DNA from: Thamnaconus septentrionalis
Taxonomy: Eukaryota > Chordata > Actinopteri > Tetraodontiformes > Monacanthidae
Direction of reading: 5' to 3'
Assembly: GCA_009823395.1 (NCBI GenBank)
Contig: CM020514.1
Span: 4,962,966 to 5,026,965 of the forward strand
DNA length: 64,000 nucleotides
A program made the position numbers and the translations under genes. The notes under the pieces were generated by a model that had not been told where the DNA came from, did not search any database, and was given only the letters and a program-made list of their open reading frames with translations. Of the stretch, positions 23,661 to 34,265 are shown piece by piece (position 1 is the first letter of the stretch; the number at the start of each line of letters is the position of its first letter).

Positions 23661-24345
23661 ATTTTTTTTTTTTTTTTTTTGGGCTCCGCCACAGCAAAAG
23701 GAACATTAACGCTGCAATTTAAAAACAAACAAAAAAAAAAAACATACAGTTTATTGTTAGTCTTTGTGTTTGTTGTGTTTCTGCGTCTCCACCCTCATCG
23801 TCCTCTCTCGACCTGCTGTGAGTCAAGGCGGGGATAAAATGAAGAAAAACAAGGCACAATTACATTATCTGCAGGTTTCTCGGCTCGATGAGTAAGCGTT
23901 CAATTTTGTCAAAAGTGCAAAAAAAAAAAAAAAAAAAAAAAAAATAAGCCTTATTAGATTTACCTTGATGTATTATCAAATAAAGAAAAGAGTCCCGTTT
24001 TTGCATAATTGGATTCCGGAGTCTTGCCTGTGTTTTCTTGTGTAATTGTGTAGCACGTCGGGGGCCTCCCCCCCACGCACCCGGGACGTACGTGCAAGGC
24101 ACGCAGGCACGTAAAACGTCCGTGACGTTAAATTAACAGTGGGGGCAACGAGATGCCGCAAGGGCAAGTCGACAGCGTCGGCCTGCCGTGACTCACGGCT
24201 GGGTCTTGGAGGGAACATTCGGGATGATCAGAGGCCGATGCCGCGCTGAACATGAACCAAAAAAGAAAAAAAGAAAAAAAACAACCCCCGAAGAACAGCC
24301 CTACGGGGCATTTTTGGTTATGCGCTTGTGCCCAAGAAATCAGTG
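23661..24345. other. no gene seen
   Basis: Poly(T), poly(A) and A-rich runs (23661-23680, 23918-23944). GC-rich CCC-containing patch near 24060. No supported exon. Confidence 0.6.
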
Positions 24346-24361
24346 CCAGAATCCCACTGGT

Positions 24362-24393
24362 GTGCGTGTGTGTGTGTGTGTGTGTGTATGTGT
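24362..24393 (+). repeat. (GT)n microsatellite
   Basis: About 15 GT units with interruptions. Confidence 0.93.
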
Positions 24394-24664
24394 CAGCGTG
24401 TTTGAAAGCAGAACGGGCTCGAAAAGGGATCAAGTCCTGCAGCACACAGCGAGATAAAAAAGCCAAAGTATTCGTCAGTGCGGCTTTGAAGCCGCGAGTA
24501 TCAGCGGCCGGGGAAAGGGCCGATTGCTCCGTATGTTTAAATTTAAACTGCAGCGTCATCCCATGGCACGGCTCATTACGGAAGGAATGCGCTGACCTGG
24601 GTTGATGGAAATGGCTCTGAGAGCAAGTAAGCGCGTGAAGATGAACCTCTGTTGATCAGTTTTA

Positions 24665-25280
24665 AGTCAGTATTGGGAGCAGCGATGGGGTGGGCGGTTC
24701 TTTTGAGTGTGCTGAATCCCTCAAATCAGTTCAATAAAATGACTCGTTCAGAAGATTTGTTCAAGAAAATGGTTCAGCTCCCCAAATTTTGATATTTAAT
24801 GATATTCTTGCGAAACGTGGACAATTATTACCTGTTAAATGCTGTTTGACTTTTTCCCACTGACCTAAAATTCTAAATTATTCTTCGACTGAAAGGGCTT
24901 GATTTAACCAGATTTCACCAAATAAAAATATAAGCAAAGAAATAAATGTGTTTATTTGATATGACTGGCAAACACTCAGGACTGAGCGCTCACATTCTTC
25001 CAAAGCCTTGCTCATTCAGTCGCAGTGACGGCTGTACATCCAGTGACTGACTCGCCTAGGCACAGTACGTTCAACGAATCACCTATTGAGTTGCTTCACA
25101 AGGACAAAATCTGACTGGTATCTAATCTGAACCATTAAAGGTGAAAGGGAGATTTTATAAGAACTTAAGGGATTCCCAGTTCCTAACCGGTTTGAGAAAT
25201 GCAAGAATCGTTTTTCAGGAAGTGATTCGGTTCGGTGAGTTCAGCTAATAGATCCGACTTTCGCACAGCGCTAATTAGCA
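24665..25280. mobile_element. possible MITE
   Basis: The left edge TTGGGAGCAGCGATGGGGTG and the right edge ACTTTCGCACAGCGCTAATT bound sequence full of GATTCGGTTC / TGAATC-type inverted words seen in a common teleost repeat. No coding capacity. The terminal repeats are imperfect, so the borders are approximate. Confidence 0.35.
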
Positions 25281-26520
25281 GAGATGAAGAGAAATCATCA
25301 AAACTAGGCGTCAGACAAGCAGAAAAAGATAATGAGTTGGTCCAAAATATGAATTTGTGGCTCATAGTTGCAACTCTGCAGGTTTGACATCTTACAACAG
25401 GAGGCCGGCAAAAAAAAAAAAAATGAACTTGTTTTCTCTCCTCTGGGAGCCAATTACATAGCATTCTGTTTGGCAAGAACTAAGCCACAATAAATGAATT
25501 AATTAATTAGTGATCACCAGGGCAATCAGAGGGCGCTCTTTAATGGTACATCTGCAGGTCGTCAGCACAACGGTTGAAGCTTGTGGCTAACAAGTCTCCA
25601 GGGAAACAGGGGAACTTTCGGAAAATTGGCCCCGAAACAGACGACCTGTGGAGCAGTCAATAGAGGAAAGTTCTGTTTGTTTGTTTTGTGTTGTGTTGTT
25701 TTGTTTTTGTCAATTCAATTTGAGGGAATACAAAATTCTTATTCAAGTTTTTACCAATTAAGCTTTGTTTGGCATTGATTTTTTTTTTTTTTGTCAAATT
25801 TTGATTTGATTTTAAATTACTTTTAGTAATTTTTTAGGTTCTCTCATTAGGTCAAGAATCTTTATTCAACACATTGCTCAAGCTGTTTTTATGTCTATGC
25901 ATAAGGAAAAATGCATTTTGGACTAATAACAATATTTCGCTGGAATTAAGATGCAACAAAATAAAAAAAGTGTCCAAGACTAAAAAAAAATAATAATAAT
26001 CCAAGCGATTCATTGCCATAGTTCAGTTATATTGAAGTTTTGTTTTTGATCTCCAGTTAGTTAGAAATTGGTAGCAATTTCTAACTAACTCTTCTGGCCA
26101 CGTACAGAATTAATTTGAATCTTATCATGTTGTAAAAAAAAAAAATAAATAAATAAATAAATAAATCACCTTGGGAATCAGAAACTTTCCTTCTTTCTCA
26201 TTTTTTTAGAAACTCTCCTTTGGAATAATGACTTTATGTTCAGCACTAAAATCAGCCAAATCTCCAGGTAGTTAATGGAAAATCTCATTGTGCTAATTAT
26301 CAAGAAAAGGAAATAAGAAATGAAAATACCTTGGTCATGGAAGAAGGTTCTCTTGAAGATTGAATAAGTCTAATAAAATATTATTAGTAACTAATATATA
26401 GTTAAGGGAGTGAATTGAGTTTTAATTTTCTGTGGCTCAGGGTTCTGCCTTAGAAATATTCTTATTATTTTAAAATATTTATTACTTTTCTGTCATATTT
26501 TTCAGTCTTCCAATATTGAG
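25281..26520. other. no gene seen
   Basis: AT-rich with several A/T homopolymers and an (AATA) run near 26146-26165. A short 15-bp inverted repeat (TTAGTTAGAAATTG / CAATTTCTAACTAA) lies at about 26056-26086. Confidence 0.65.
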
Positions 26521-26539
26521 TCTTTACTTATGGTTCCCG

Positions 26540-26885
26540 AGAGATATTTGATCATCATTAAAGTGAAAACTGTCTTTTGGACAAATGACTTTCCGTTGGC
26601 CAAGAATTGAGTTATGCTGTAAAAAGAAAATCGTGAACTTGTTCGTTTTTACTTTCCCCGCGGCAGTTGGAGAGAACTCCTTAACGGAACACCTGTGTGT
26701 CATAAGCATAACGGTGAGAGGACAGACCTTGCTCATGGATGGTTCGTCTGCATGGGAAAAATGTGTAAAAGCAATAAAAACTGGTCCCAGAACGCACCCC
26801 TGAGGAACACCGTCAAAACTGATGAAACGGAGCAGTGCCTTGCTTTCTCTGCAAGAGACGCACATAAGGAAAAAACAAGCTAAGT
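26540..26885 (-). pseudogene. LINE reverse transcriptase fragment (L2-like), decayed
   Basis: The minus strand reads GVPQGCVLGPVFIAFTHF, the conserved GVPQGSVLGPLLF block of non-LTR reverse transcriptases. About 25 codons later, in a shifted frame, RYAYDTQVF corresponds to the YADDTQ active-site motif with the first Asp lost. The frameshift and the lost catalytic residue show it is dead. Flanking LINE sequence is not recognisable. Confidence 0.75.
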
Positions 26886-27150
26886 TGGAGGAGGACTTGT
26901 CTGGCTGCAGATGTTCTGCTTATTTCTTATTGTTCATGTGATTGGGCCTTCTGTTGGTTCGGGGGGAAAAAACAAGTTTTAAAATAAACTATTTCAGAAC
27001 TCAAAGTCTTAAAGTAGCGGGTCTGATGACAGTTAACTACATCCATTCTTTAATGCATAGGCAAAATGTAAGCAAAATGCAAAAGCATCATAGTTTCAAA
27101 TTTCAAACAACAACCCTCTCGGTCATTCAGTATAAAATCTAGTCCTGCTT
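26886..27150. other. no gene seen
   Basis: AT-rich spacer. Confidence 0.6.
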
Positions 27151-27850
27151 GTGCATCATTACAGAATGAGGATAAATGTAGCTGTGACGGGGCACACTCA
27201 CTCCCAGCTGTGTGGCGCACCGGATAAAACACATGTACACACACACACACACACACACCACACTAGTTTTTCCTCAGCTTGTTTTATATTTCTAAATAAT
27301 GTTAAAGATTCTTTTCTTCTGTTCACAGTTTGGCAGCGACACCTAGGGTGCACACCTGGTCCCTGTAATGCTGTAAGCCCCACGCGCATACATACATTTA
27401 CTTGCATGCAGTGCCCACTTCCGCAGGTGTCACCCATCAAACAGATGGGAAGGATTCCCCAGCATTATATGCAAGTCCCTGGGCGGGGCCTGTTCTCATG
27501 TGATCGGGTTTTTGGGTTTTTTGAGCCATTGTTTTTGTTTCCATGTTTGCATAAGACCATTGTACGGTGGACATTTCGGTTTTATGCTGGTAAACTATAG
27601 TGCAAGATGATTATTGTTGATTTAACTGCGTAATTCGCATTGATTGAGTAATTGATTGGTCACCTGGCTCAGGGGGAGGAGCTTTACCTTTAAAAGGGTG
27701 GCTGTTCTGGCAGTAGCAGGAGAGTGTTGAGCTGCGGTGAGCGAAAGCAGAGCTCCTCAGCTGTATTTTTTTTTCAGATATTGTTCAAGCTTTGAATAAA
27801 TTCAAGCAACTCCTCGACTACGCCATCTTTCCGTTTGTTTTTTTTTAAGT
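27150..27850 (+). other. possible promoter/terminator-bearing repeat (LTR-like?)
   Basis: A TATA-like TTTAAAAGGG at about 27687 is followed about 100 bp later by AATAAA (27795-27800), with GCAGTAGCAGGAGAGTG between, an arrangement like the U3-R-U5 of an LTR. No primer-binding site, polypurine tract or duplicated flank was found. A (CA)n run lies at 27237-27259. Confidence 0.25.
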
Positions 27851-28360
27851 CCTTCAAAGATCCCACGTAAACAATAGCACTTGCGTCATTTTCTGTCTTG
27901 CCTCGTCTTGCAAGTGCCGCCTCGCAAAAATGAACCCAAGTTAAAATGCTGCATTCCAAGAAATGTGCCTGCCGGGAGTGCATCTGAAAATGGCTGCTGC
28001 ACTGAATTTTTTTTCTTTCAACAATTTGCAGGAATTGTAATGAAAATGTGGTCAGATATCGCACCGTCAAACTAACTACTTGACTTTAGCCTTTCTGATC
28101 TGTCAACTTCTGCCCCGCCCCCGGCTATTTCTGCACGGATGCTTCTTCTCCAGCTAAGCCTGCTTCACAAACTGAAGATATTTTTTATGGAAGAAGTTGA
28201 AGGTCTGGAATTAAAAAAGAAAGGTCGTCCGTTAGAACAGCAGATTAATATTTAAAAGGAAAGCTCGTTGCTAATTTAAGATGAGAAAGTCACCGCTGCC
28301 TCAATGGCTTCCACTGCTCCAAGTATGGAAATGTGGGTAAAATCTGATTACCTCAGAGTC
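27851..28360. other. no gene seen
   Basis: Ordinary sequence with short unsupported frames. Confidence 0.55.
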
Positions 28361-28364
28361 TTTG

Positions 28365-28365
<1 letters not shown>

Positions 28366-28404
<39 letters not shown>
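28366..28404 (+). repeat. (GT)n microsatellite
   Basis: About 19 GT units. Confidence 0.96.
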
Positions 28405-28406
<2 letters not shown>

Positions 28407-28599
28407 GTCCTACAGGCTATCTTCAAGCCTATCTTATTTCCCCTCTCTCTGAATAAACAACCCATATCTTTGGCAAAAAGCCCCAACTGATTGCACCTTC
28501 CTTCCTCCGAGTGCACTCCCCCCTCCTCCCCACCCCTCGCCCCCTCTTCCCCCGAGGCCAAATTCAAGCCACCCCTTTCGCCGCAAAGCACTCCATTCA

Positions 28600-28830
28600 C
28601 ATTTTAGCTGAAGGATCGTCTGGACGTAAGAAAGTTTAGAATTAGCGCAGCTTCGTTGCCTCCATTTGTGCCGAAATTACAAAATGACCATGCCGCTAAC
28701 AAGATTACCGGCCAACAATGGCTTCCGAACTGCAGCTGCGGGGAAATAATTCCTCTTCTTCAGGTTGTTAGAAGCCGGATTTGCCTTTTTTTCAATGGGT
28801 TTGTTAAATGCACGCTCTTACATTTTACCT
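28600..28830. promoter_or_regulatory. weak candidate conserved non-coding element
   Basis: Repeat-free, balanced block with GAATTAGCGCAGC and CTAACAAGATTACCGGCC. Composition only. Confidence 0.2.
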
Positions 28831-28963
28831 GCGCATTAACTTTTTTTTTGTTTGTTTGTTTTTTGGATCGGTTTATATCGAGGCAGAGCATCTATCTTAA
28901 AATGTGCAGCTTGTTGGAAAGGTCTCAGTGGGAGTAACACAAATGGAAGGTGTACCACAGCAC

Positions 28964-29420
28964 TTAAAGGTCCAGTGTGTAAAATTTGGCCTGATTTATG
29001 ATTATTATACTGGTAAAGGCTTAACATACTGCCCGTGTGTACTCGCAATACAATAAAAGTCATTTTGGTTTTCCTACCCATAGAAAGGTTCTTATTTATT
29101 TACAGTATAAGGATATACATTGAGCAACGGTCTTGCTCCGAGTTAGCTGTCATCTGGCACCACCATTATATTTCTAAGGAAGCCTGGTGTTGACAATCCA
29201 GCTCGCCTTAAAATGCATGTTGTGTTTAGGGTGAATGCCCATGTCCTCAAATAAACCAATGAAGAAGAAGCTGGACAATGGTTTTTGCGCAAAGGCCGCC
29301 GTAGTTCACTGGCAAGCTTGGGGGAGGGAGGGTAAGAGGATGAGCACTGAAATCTAAAATGTAACCACTTGATGCCGCTGTTTCTTCTCACTAGCTTGAA
29401 ATATTACACACTTAACCTTG
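28964..29420. mobile_element. 'AAGGTCCAGTGTGTAA' MITE, complete
   Basis: Terminal inverted repeats AAGGTCCAGTGTGTAA (28967-28982) and the reverse of TTACACACTTAACCTT (29404-29419) agree at 14 of 16 positions. An inverted partial copy lies at 33.08-33.32 kb. No transposase. Confidence 0.7.
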
Positions 29421-30640
29421 AAGTCCAAACTCAGAAACTTGAATTGCACTTTGGAAATACTCCAAAAAATAATTTCAATAATGGAAAGCTGGAGTTGTCT
29501 TTTATGTAGCCCAGGCAGCAAGGTAATGTGTGTTCCAGAGACATAAAATTGCACAAGATGCTCCTTCACTCAGTTCTTCTCCTGACACAAAACACTGAGG
29601 TCCAGGTTTTGCACTTGGTTTATTGATAAGCCTGGTATATTATTAATGCGACCGGAGCTGATTTAACGTGGCACAACCGACGGAATACTTCCAAACCTTT
29701 TGCTTATTTTCATCAAATTTTATCAGACAGTTGTCAGTTAAAGAGCCAAAGAAGTGGAAAGATAGAAGAAGAAGAAAAACATGGATTGGAACTGGGCTTT
29801 CAATCATAATCCAGCAGACCAATCAGAATTAAGAGTGTGATCTGTCACGTTAGCTGCACATTTGTCCTGTTGCTAGCAACTTTAGCACTGCTGTGTTGCT
29901 GTGTTGTCTAGCAAGAAAATCTTTGAAGGTAAATTTTTTTTTTTTGCTGTTGTTTTAATTTGAAATTACCACCTAGGTCCGCTAAAAGCAGCCATTTGTA
30001 AACCATAGCTGTCTTCTTTTGTACTTTTCGAAGAGTAACTTCTAACTTTTATCACATTTAACCCTTCTCATGTGTTTTGACCATACAAGCCAATTGGCCA
30101 GTAGAAGCCAATTGATAATAGAATCAGGCAAAATTAAGACGGTCTCTGTTGGACGGTGGCAAGATGGATGAGCACGAATTAAGAGTTGAAACAAGCAACT
30201 CAGCGACTGGCCAAGGTTGGATTTCTGGACATGGGCGCAGGCTCAGGGGGCTGAGCAGGTTCATTTAACTTCATTAACGGACGGCCCAAACTAAATTACA
30301 GCACCGCACAGCACACAAGGGTCCACAGTAAACAAAAAACAGGCCAGGAAGCTCAGACAACATTTCAGAGACGAAAAAGAGGTACCAAGAAATCAGTAGA
30401 GGTTGTCCAAAAAAAATTATTTGGAATTTTCAAAAAAATAAATAAAAATCTAGGCAGATCTGGGTTTGAACAACAGTGAGTATTTGTTGTTGTCGATGAA
30501 ACAACCCTGTCTCCAGCACATTCAAATTTTCCCAGTATTTCTCATTTATTAGTCCAATCTGTCCACAAAAAAATAAGGAAATGTTCCACTTGCGGTTTCA
30601 TCTTAGTCATCACCTCTGTACGTCGCTGCTAGCAAACATC
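29421..30640. other. no gene seen
   Basis: AT-rich, ordinary sequence. Confidence 0.6.
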
Positions 30641-30659
30641 AGTATGAGGCTAACAGTTG

Positions 30660-30897
30660 ACAAATACATGGAACTGGGTTTTGTGTATCATCGAAGTTTG
30701 TTCAAGTAGCCTTTGTCGCGCATCTGTTGATGGTAAAACATCATGCATAAGTAGTTTGTTCAAGTCATGCATTTGTGATGTGCTCACTAAGAACAGTCTG
30801 TGCGCCATCTGTTGATGGTAAAATGATGCGTATAACATAAGCTAGTTTGACCAGAGGTGGGGATAAGGCACTTCATGCATTTGTGATGTACTGTATT

Positions 30898-30900
<3 letters not shown>
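30660..30900. repeat. imperfect tandem duplication of about 110 bp
   Basis: Two copies of CATCTGTTGATGGTAAAA followed by CATGCATTTGTGATGT, at about 30721-30785 and about 30803-30888, with intervening differences. Confidence 0.65.
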
Positions 30901-30901
<1 letters not shown>

Positions 30902-30937
<36 letters not shown>

Positions 30938-30969
30938 ATATATATATATGTGTGTGCACACACACACAC

Positions 30970-31002
<33 letters not shown>

Positions 31003-31003
31003 G
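30902..31003. repeat. (TA)/(CA) compound microsatellite
   Basis: Two TA runs separated by GT/CA units. Confidence 0.95.
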
Positions 31004-31259
31004 TTTTGCCTGATTCAACTCTCGAAGCCAATGCAATGAAATTCCATTGCCCAAATGCACTGCAGTGTAATTTGCTGACAATGTAAGGAAGTCCAAGTCT
31101 ATCTGGAGTACAATAACTACAAGAGTATGCGACTACTATTGTCTACTACTGTTACTACTAGTATTACTATAATTATACTTGTAAACAATAAACAACAAAA
31201 GGAAATCTCTGGCAAATATGTAATAATAAAATTTTAAGGGTGTCCAAAAACTTTTCATT

Positions 31260-31660
31260 TCACTACTCTGGGGCAGGGGCATATTTCGGTGGAGCCCCGG
31301 CTGACAGAGGCGGCTGCGAGAAGAGGCCTATCAGGCGTGAGAGATGTCCTCCGAGCGTCCTGCAGCAGCAGCAGCAGCAGCAGCAGCTGTCACTTCACCT
31401 GAGCCTCCATTCTCCACTAACGGCAGATCGCCCCCTGCGAAAAGCAATCCCTCAAACCGGGAGCAATCCATTTGTGTCCGAGCGCCTCTCGTTTCCTGGA
31501 CAGCTCTCCTCCGCCCGGCGCCGCGTCCTCATCCTGGCTGGAGCCGTGCAGATTGGACCCCGCAGATGAATAAAAGAAGGCGCGGCCGCCGACCCGATCC
31601 GGGTTCAATCTTCACCTGAATCTGCAGACGCGAGCCGCCCTCCTTACATCCATCACACCC
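31260..31660. promoter_or_regulatory. GC-rich block with (CAG)8
   Basis: CpG-containing, repeat-poor 0.4-kb segment including (CAG)8 at 31363-31386 and GATCCGGGTTCAATC. Overlapping plus-strand frames of 91 and 109 codons are Ser/Arg/Pro-rich and unrecognised. They lack a supported splice site. Candidate regulatory island. Confidence 0.3.
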
Positions 31661-31909
31661 TTCATGTCTCGTTAAGGCTGGCAAGAAACGTCTGAAACTC
31701 CACAATGGGACTGGAGTGAAGCATTTCGTTGCCGGTTAAACTTATTCACCTGTTTTATCAGCTGAACCCCCAAAGTTTGGGCCTTCGCCTCCGCCTGACC
31801 CAGCCGGGCCAGCGCGAGGCACTTTCAGGTAACAAACAACAGCAATGTTTGGCTCAGACTCTTTGCCGTTCAAAAGTTTTTGGGCATTTTTGTTTTTGTT
31901 TGGTTTTTT

Positions 31910-32105
31910 TTTGATCCGCTGCTACTTCCCGCCGTCTGCCCTGAGAAAGTTTCGATGAAATTCCATCAGATATAAGCAGCGAGGCCCTCAATGCTAAATC
32001 TTATCTGACGATGACAAAAGCGCGGAGCTAATGCTATTTTCTCAGAGGTGCGCGGCGCCGGCTTCAATGACTCTGTTTGCGCTGATAAGCTACACTCACA
32101 CTAAA
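31910..32105. promoter_or_regulatory. candidate conserved non-coding element
   Basis: Repeat-free block with GATGAAATTCCATCAGATAT, AAATCTTATCTGACGATGAC and GCTTCAATGACTCTG, bounded at right by a poly(A) run. A TTATCTG GATA-type word is present. The function is inferred. Confidence 0.4.
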
Positions 32106-32555
32106 AAAAAAAAAAAAAACTTACCTTGACGCCGCCATGGAAATCTATACATCAATGTGTTTCAAGATGGTGGTTTTTTTTTAATTATTTAATTCAGGAG
32201 GAGCAAAAGTGTTTTCTTGGGAATTAAAAAAAAAAAGTTTCATTTAGCAGCTCTGCCTAATCTGCTGAGGGAGAGTTTAACACTGAAACTTTTTTCAAAG
32301 CCTCCGTGTGTGCTGCTGAATTTGATGCTAAAAGTTTTGAGTGAGTCATTTTTGTGCGTTTTTTTGGAACCGGCTTTGCTGAGGTCTTTGGAACGTTTCC
32401 CAATTCCCATGGACTTTCTTTTCCCACAAAAATTTGGAGAAAAAAAGCCCATGGGTAAAAAAAAAGTGAGAAACAAAAGTCAGGAAAAAATTGAAAGGTG
32501 GATTGGACGAAACTTCAGAAGATCAGAAAAATCTGAGTTTGTTTATTTTTACCAA
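32106..32555. other. no gene seen
   Basis: Poly(A)/poly(T) runs and an A-rich stretch. Nothing recognisable. Confidence 0.55.
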
Positions 32556-32559
32556 TAGC

Positions 32560-33055
32560 AGTATTGGGTATCAGTACCAATACCTCGGTTGACTACTCTG
32601 CTTGTTCACGTAAATTACGTACCGATACCGCGACACCCATACCAGTTTACGGCTGGGCACAGCTTGCATTAATTGACTGTAACACTGACAGTGAGGAGTC
32701 ATGTCTGTGGTTTGGAAACATTTTTTAAGCGGATGAGGGCACGCGCCACAAAAACAAAGCAGAATGCAAACCATGTTGAATACAAAGAGTCACTAGCTGC
32801 ACATCCAGTACATGGCAATCTTGTTGAATTTGTGTTTGTACAGCAGTGGAGCTGGACAGTCACTCAAATGCTAGAAAAACATGCTGAGGAATGTTGTTGA
32901 AATATCAGTTTGAAACATCTGTGTGGAAAAATAAAAAGAATCGGTATTTCTATAATGTCTAATGGTATTATCAAGTACTCCGTATTGGTATCGGCACGTA
33001 CTAAGATGCAAGTACTCACACTGTAGTCATTCTCGGTATCGGTGCATCCCTAATT
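32560..33055 (+). mobile_element. hAT-like MITE, copy B
   Basis: The right end GGTATCGGTGCATCCCTAA matches the usual teleost hAT terminus. The internal GTTTGTACAGCAG ... TAGAAAAACATGCTGAGGAA pairs with copy A at 20.2 kb. At about 32700 the phrase SVVWKHF, the start of a BED finger, can be read before stops. The left terminal repeat is degraded. Confidence 0.65.
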
Positions 33056-33079
33056 GTTTCCTGATTGGGTTTCCTTAAA

Positions 33080-33141
33080 AAATGGTGCTGCAAGATGGCA
33101 GCTAACTGGGAGCAAGATCCTTGCTCTATGTATCTTCCTAC

Positions 33142-33184
<43 letters not shown>

Positions 33185-33322
33185 ATTGTAAGGGTAGGAA
33201 AACCAAATGACTTTTATTGTACTGCCAGTAAACACTTTTATTCATGTATTTATGGGCAGTATGTTCAGATTTTATCAAAATAAAAATCATTAATTAAGGC
33301 TAATTTTACATACTGGACCTGT
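33080..33322. mobile_element. 'AAGGTCCAGTGTGTAA' MITE, inverted partial copy
   Basis: Matches the 28.96-29.2-kb element in reverse, sharing GTAGGAAAACC / GGTTTTCCTAC and the terminal TTTTACATACTGGACCT at 33304-33320. It contains a (GT)n microsatellite at about 33148-33180. Confidence 0.65.
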
Positions 33323-33539
33323 AAGTGAAAATAAAGGGAAAATAAACTCAGCCTCTGGGACTACCTCATCTCTCAAGCCAAACTTTTTTTTTTTGTCTCC
33401 TCGACTTTGACCTTTTCACTCTCGCAGTTTTCTGTTCTAAGCCAGCGTTTCGCTGCTCTCTGCGACGTGTTGGAGCCTTTCAAAAGATTTACTTTGAAAA
33501 GAGCTCCGTTTAAAAAAAAAAAAAAAAAAGTAAAAAAAC

Positions 33540-34265
33540 CGCTGACGCCGTTTCGCGACAAATTAACTTTGAGTTGAAGGAAGAAAACTTTTTTTGTGGG
33601 GGGGGTTTCACAGAGAGGTTTATTTCACAGCCGTACAAAGGACAGAAACGGCGGCGGCAACCCCTTTCCGTCTTTACGAGAAGCCGACCCGACGTGAACC
33701 GCGCTCCCTCCTGCTGCTGCCTTTCGCTGGTTTTTACGCAGCCGCGTCGGCGCCGCTTTCCTCTCCGTCATTCGAATCCCTCATTTCTCCGGACAAGTGT
33801 GAGGAGCCTCCTCACAGGAGATTGCTCATCAGGCTGATCCCTCTGGTCACGCTGCGAAACCTCTGGGGCTGTTGACACTCGAATCACAAACCCCCGGCGC
33901 CAGTTGTGTGATGTGCGCACACGCACACACACACACAGAGAGAGAGAGAGAGAAGCACAGGGCTTTAAAATCCACTTCCAAATGCCAGTGCTGACACGAC
34001 TCTGACTCTCGCCGGCCCTGACAGCGGCCCCACAGCTCGCCTCGCACCTGATTAAGCGTGAGCAGCGTCCTCAAAGGCATCCCCAGGGTCGCAGACAGGG
34101 TTATTTACCGCACCTGTCACCGGGCTCAAAGAGCTTTTGTTGTCGTCGTCGCCGCCGCCGCGCCGCCGCCGACTCCCTCCATCTGCAACACGGAACGGAT
34201 GGGGCTGCGGCGCTCTACAGCCGGAGCCCTCGGACCGCAGCTTGTGGAAACAGAGGAAATAACGT
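33540..34265. promoter_or_regulatory. CpG-containing block, candidate regulatory region
   Basis: GC-rich sequence with CGGCGGCGG and GCCGCCGCC runs, a (CA)/(GA) microsatellite at 33919-33953 and CACCTGATTAAGCGTGAGC at about 34046. No supported exon. The function is inferred. Confidence 0.3.

Noticed and set aside
33847..34080. Minus-strand frame with Cys/Ala/His run
   Set aside because: Runs through a CA/GA microsatellite. Not a zinc finger.
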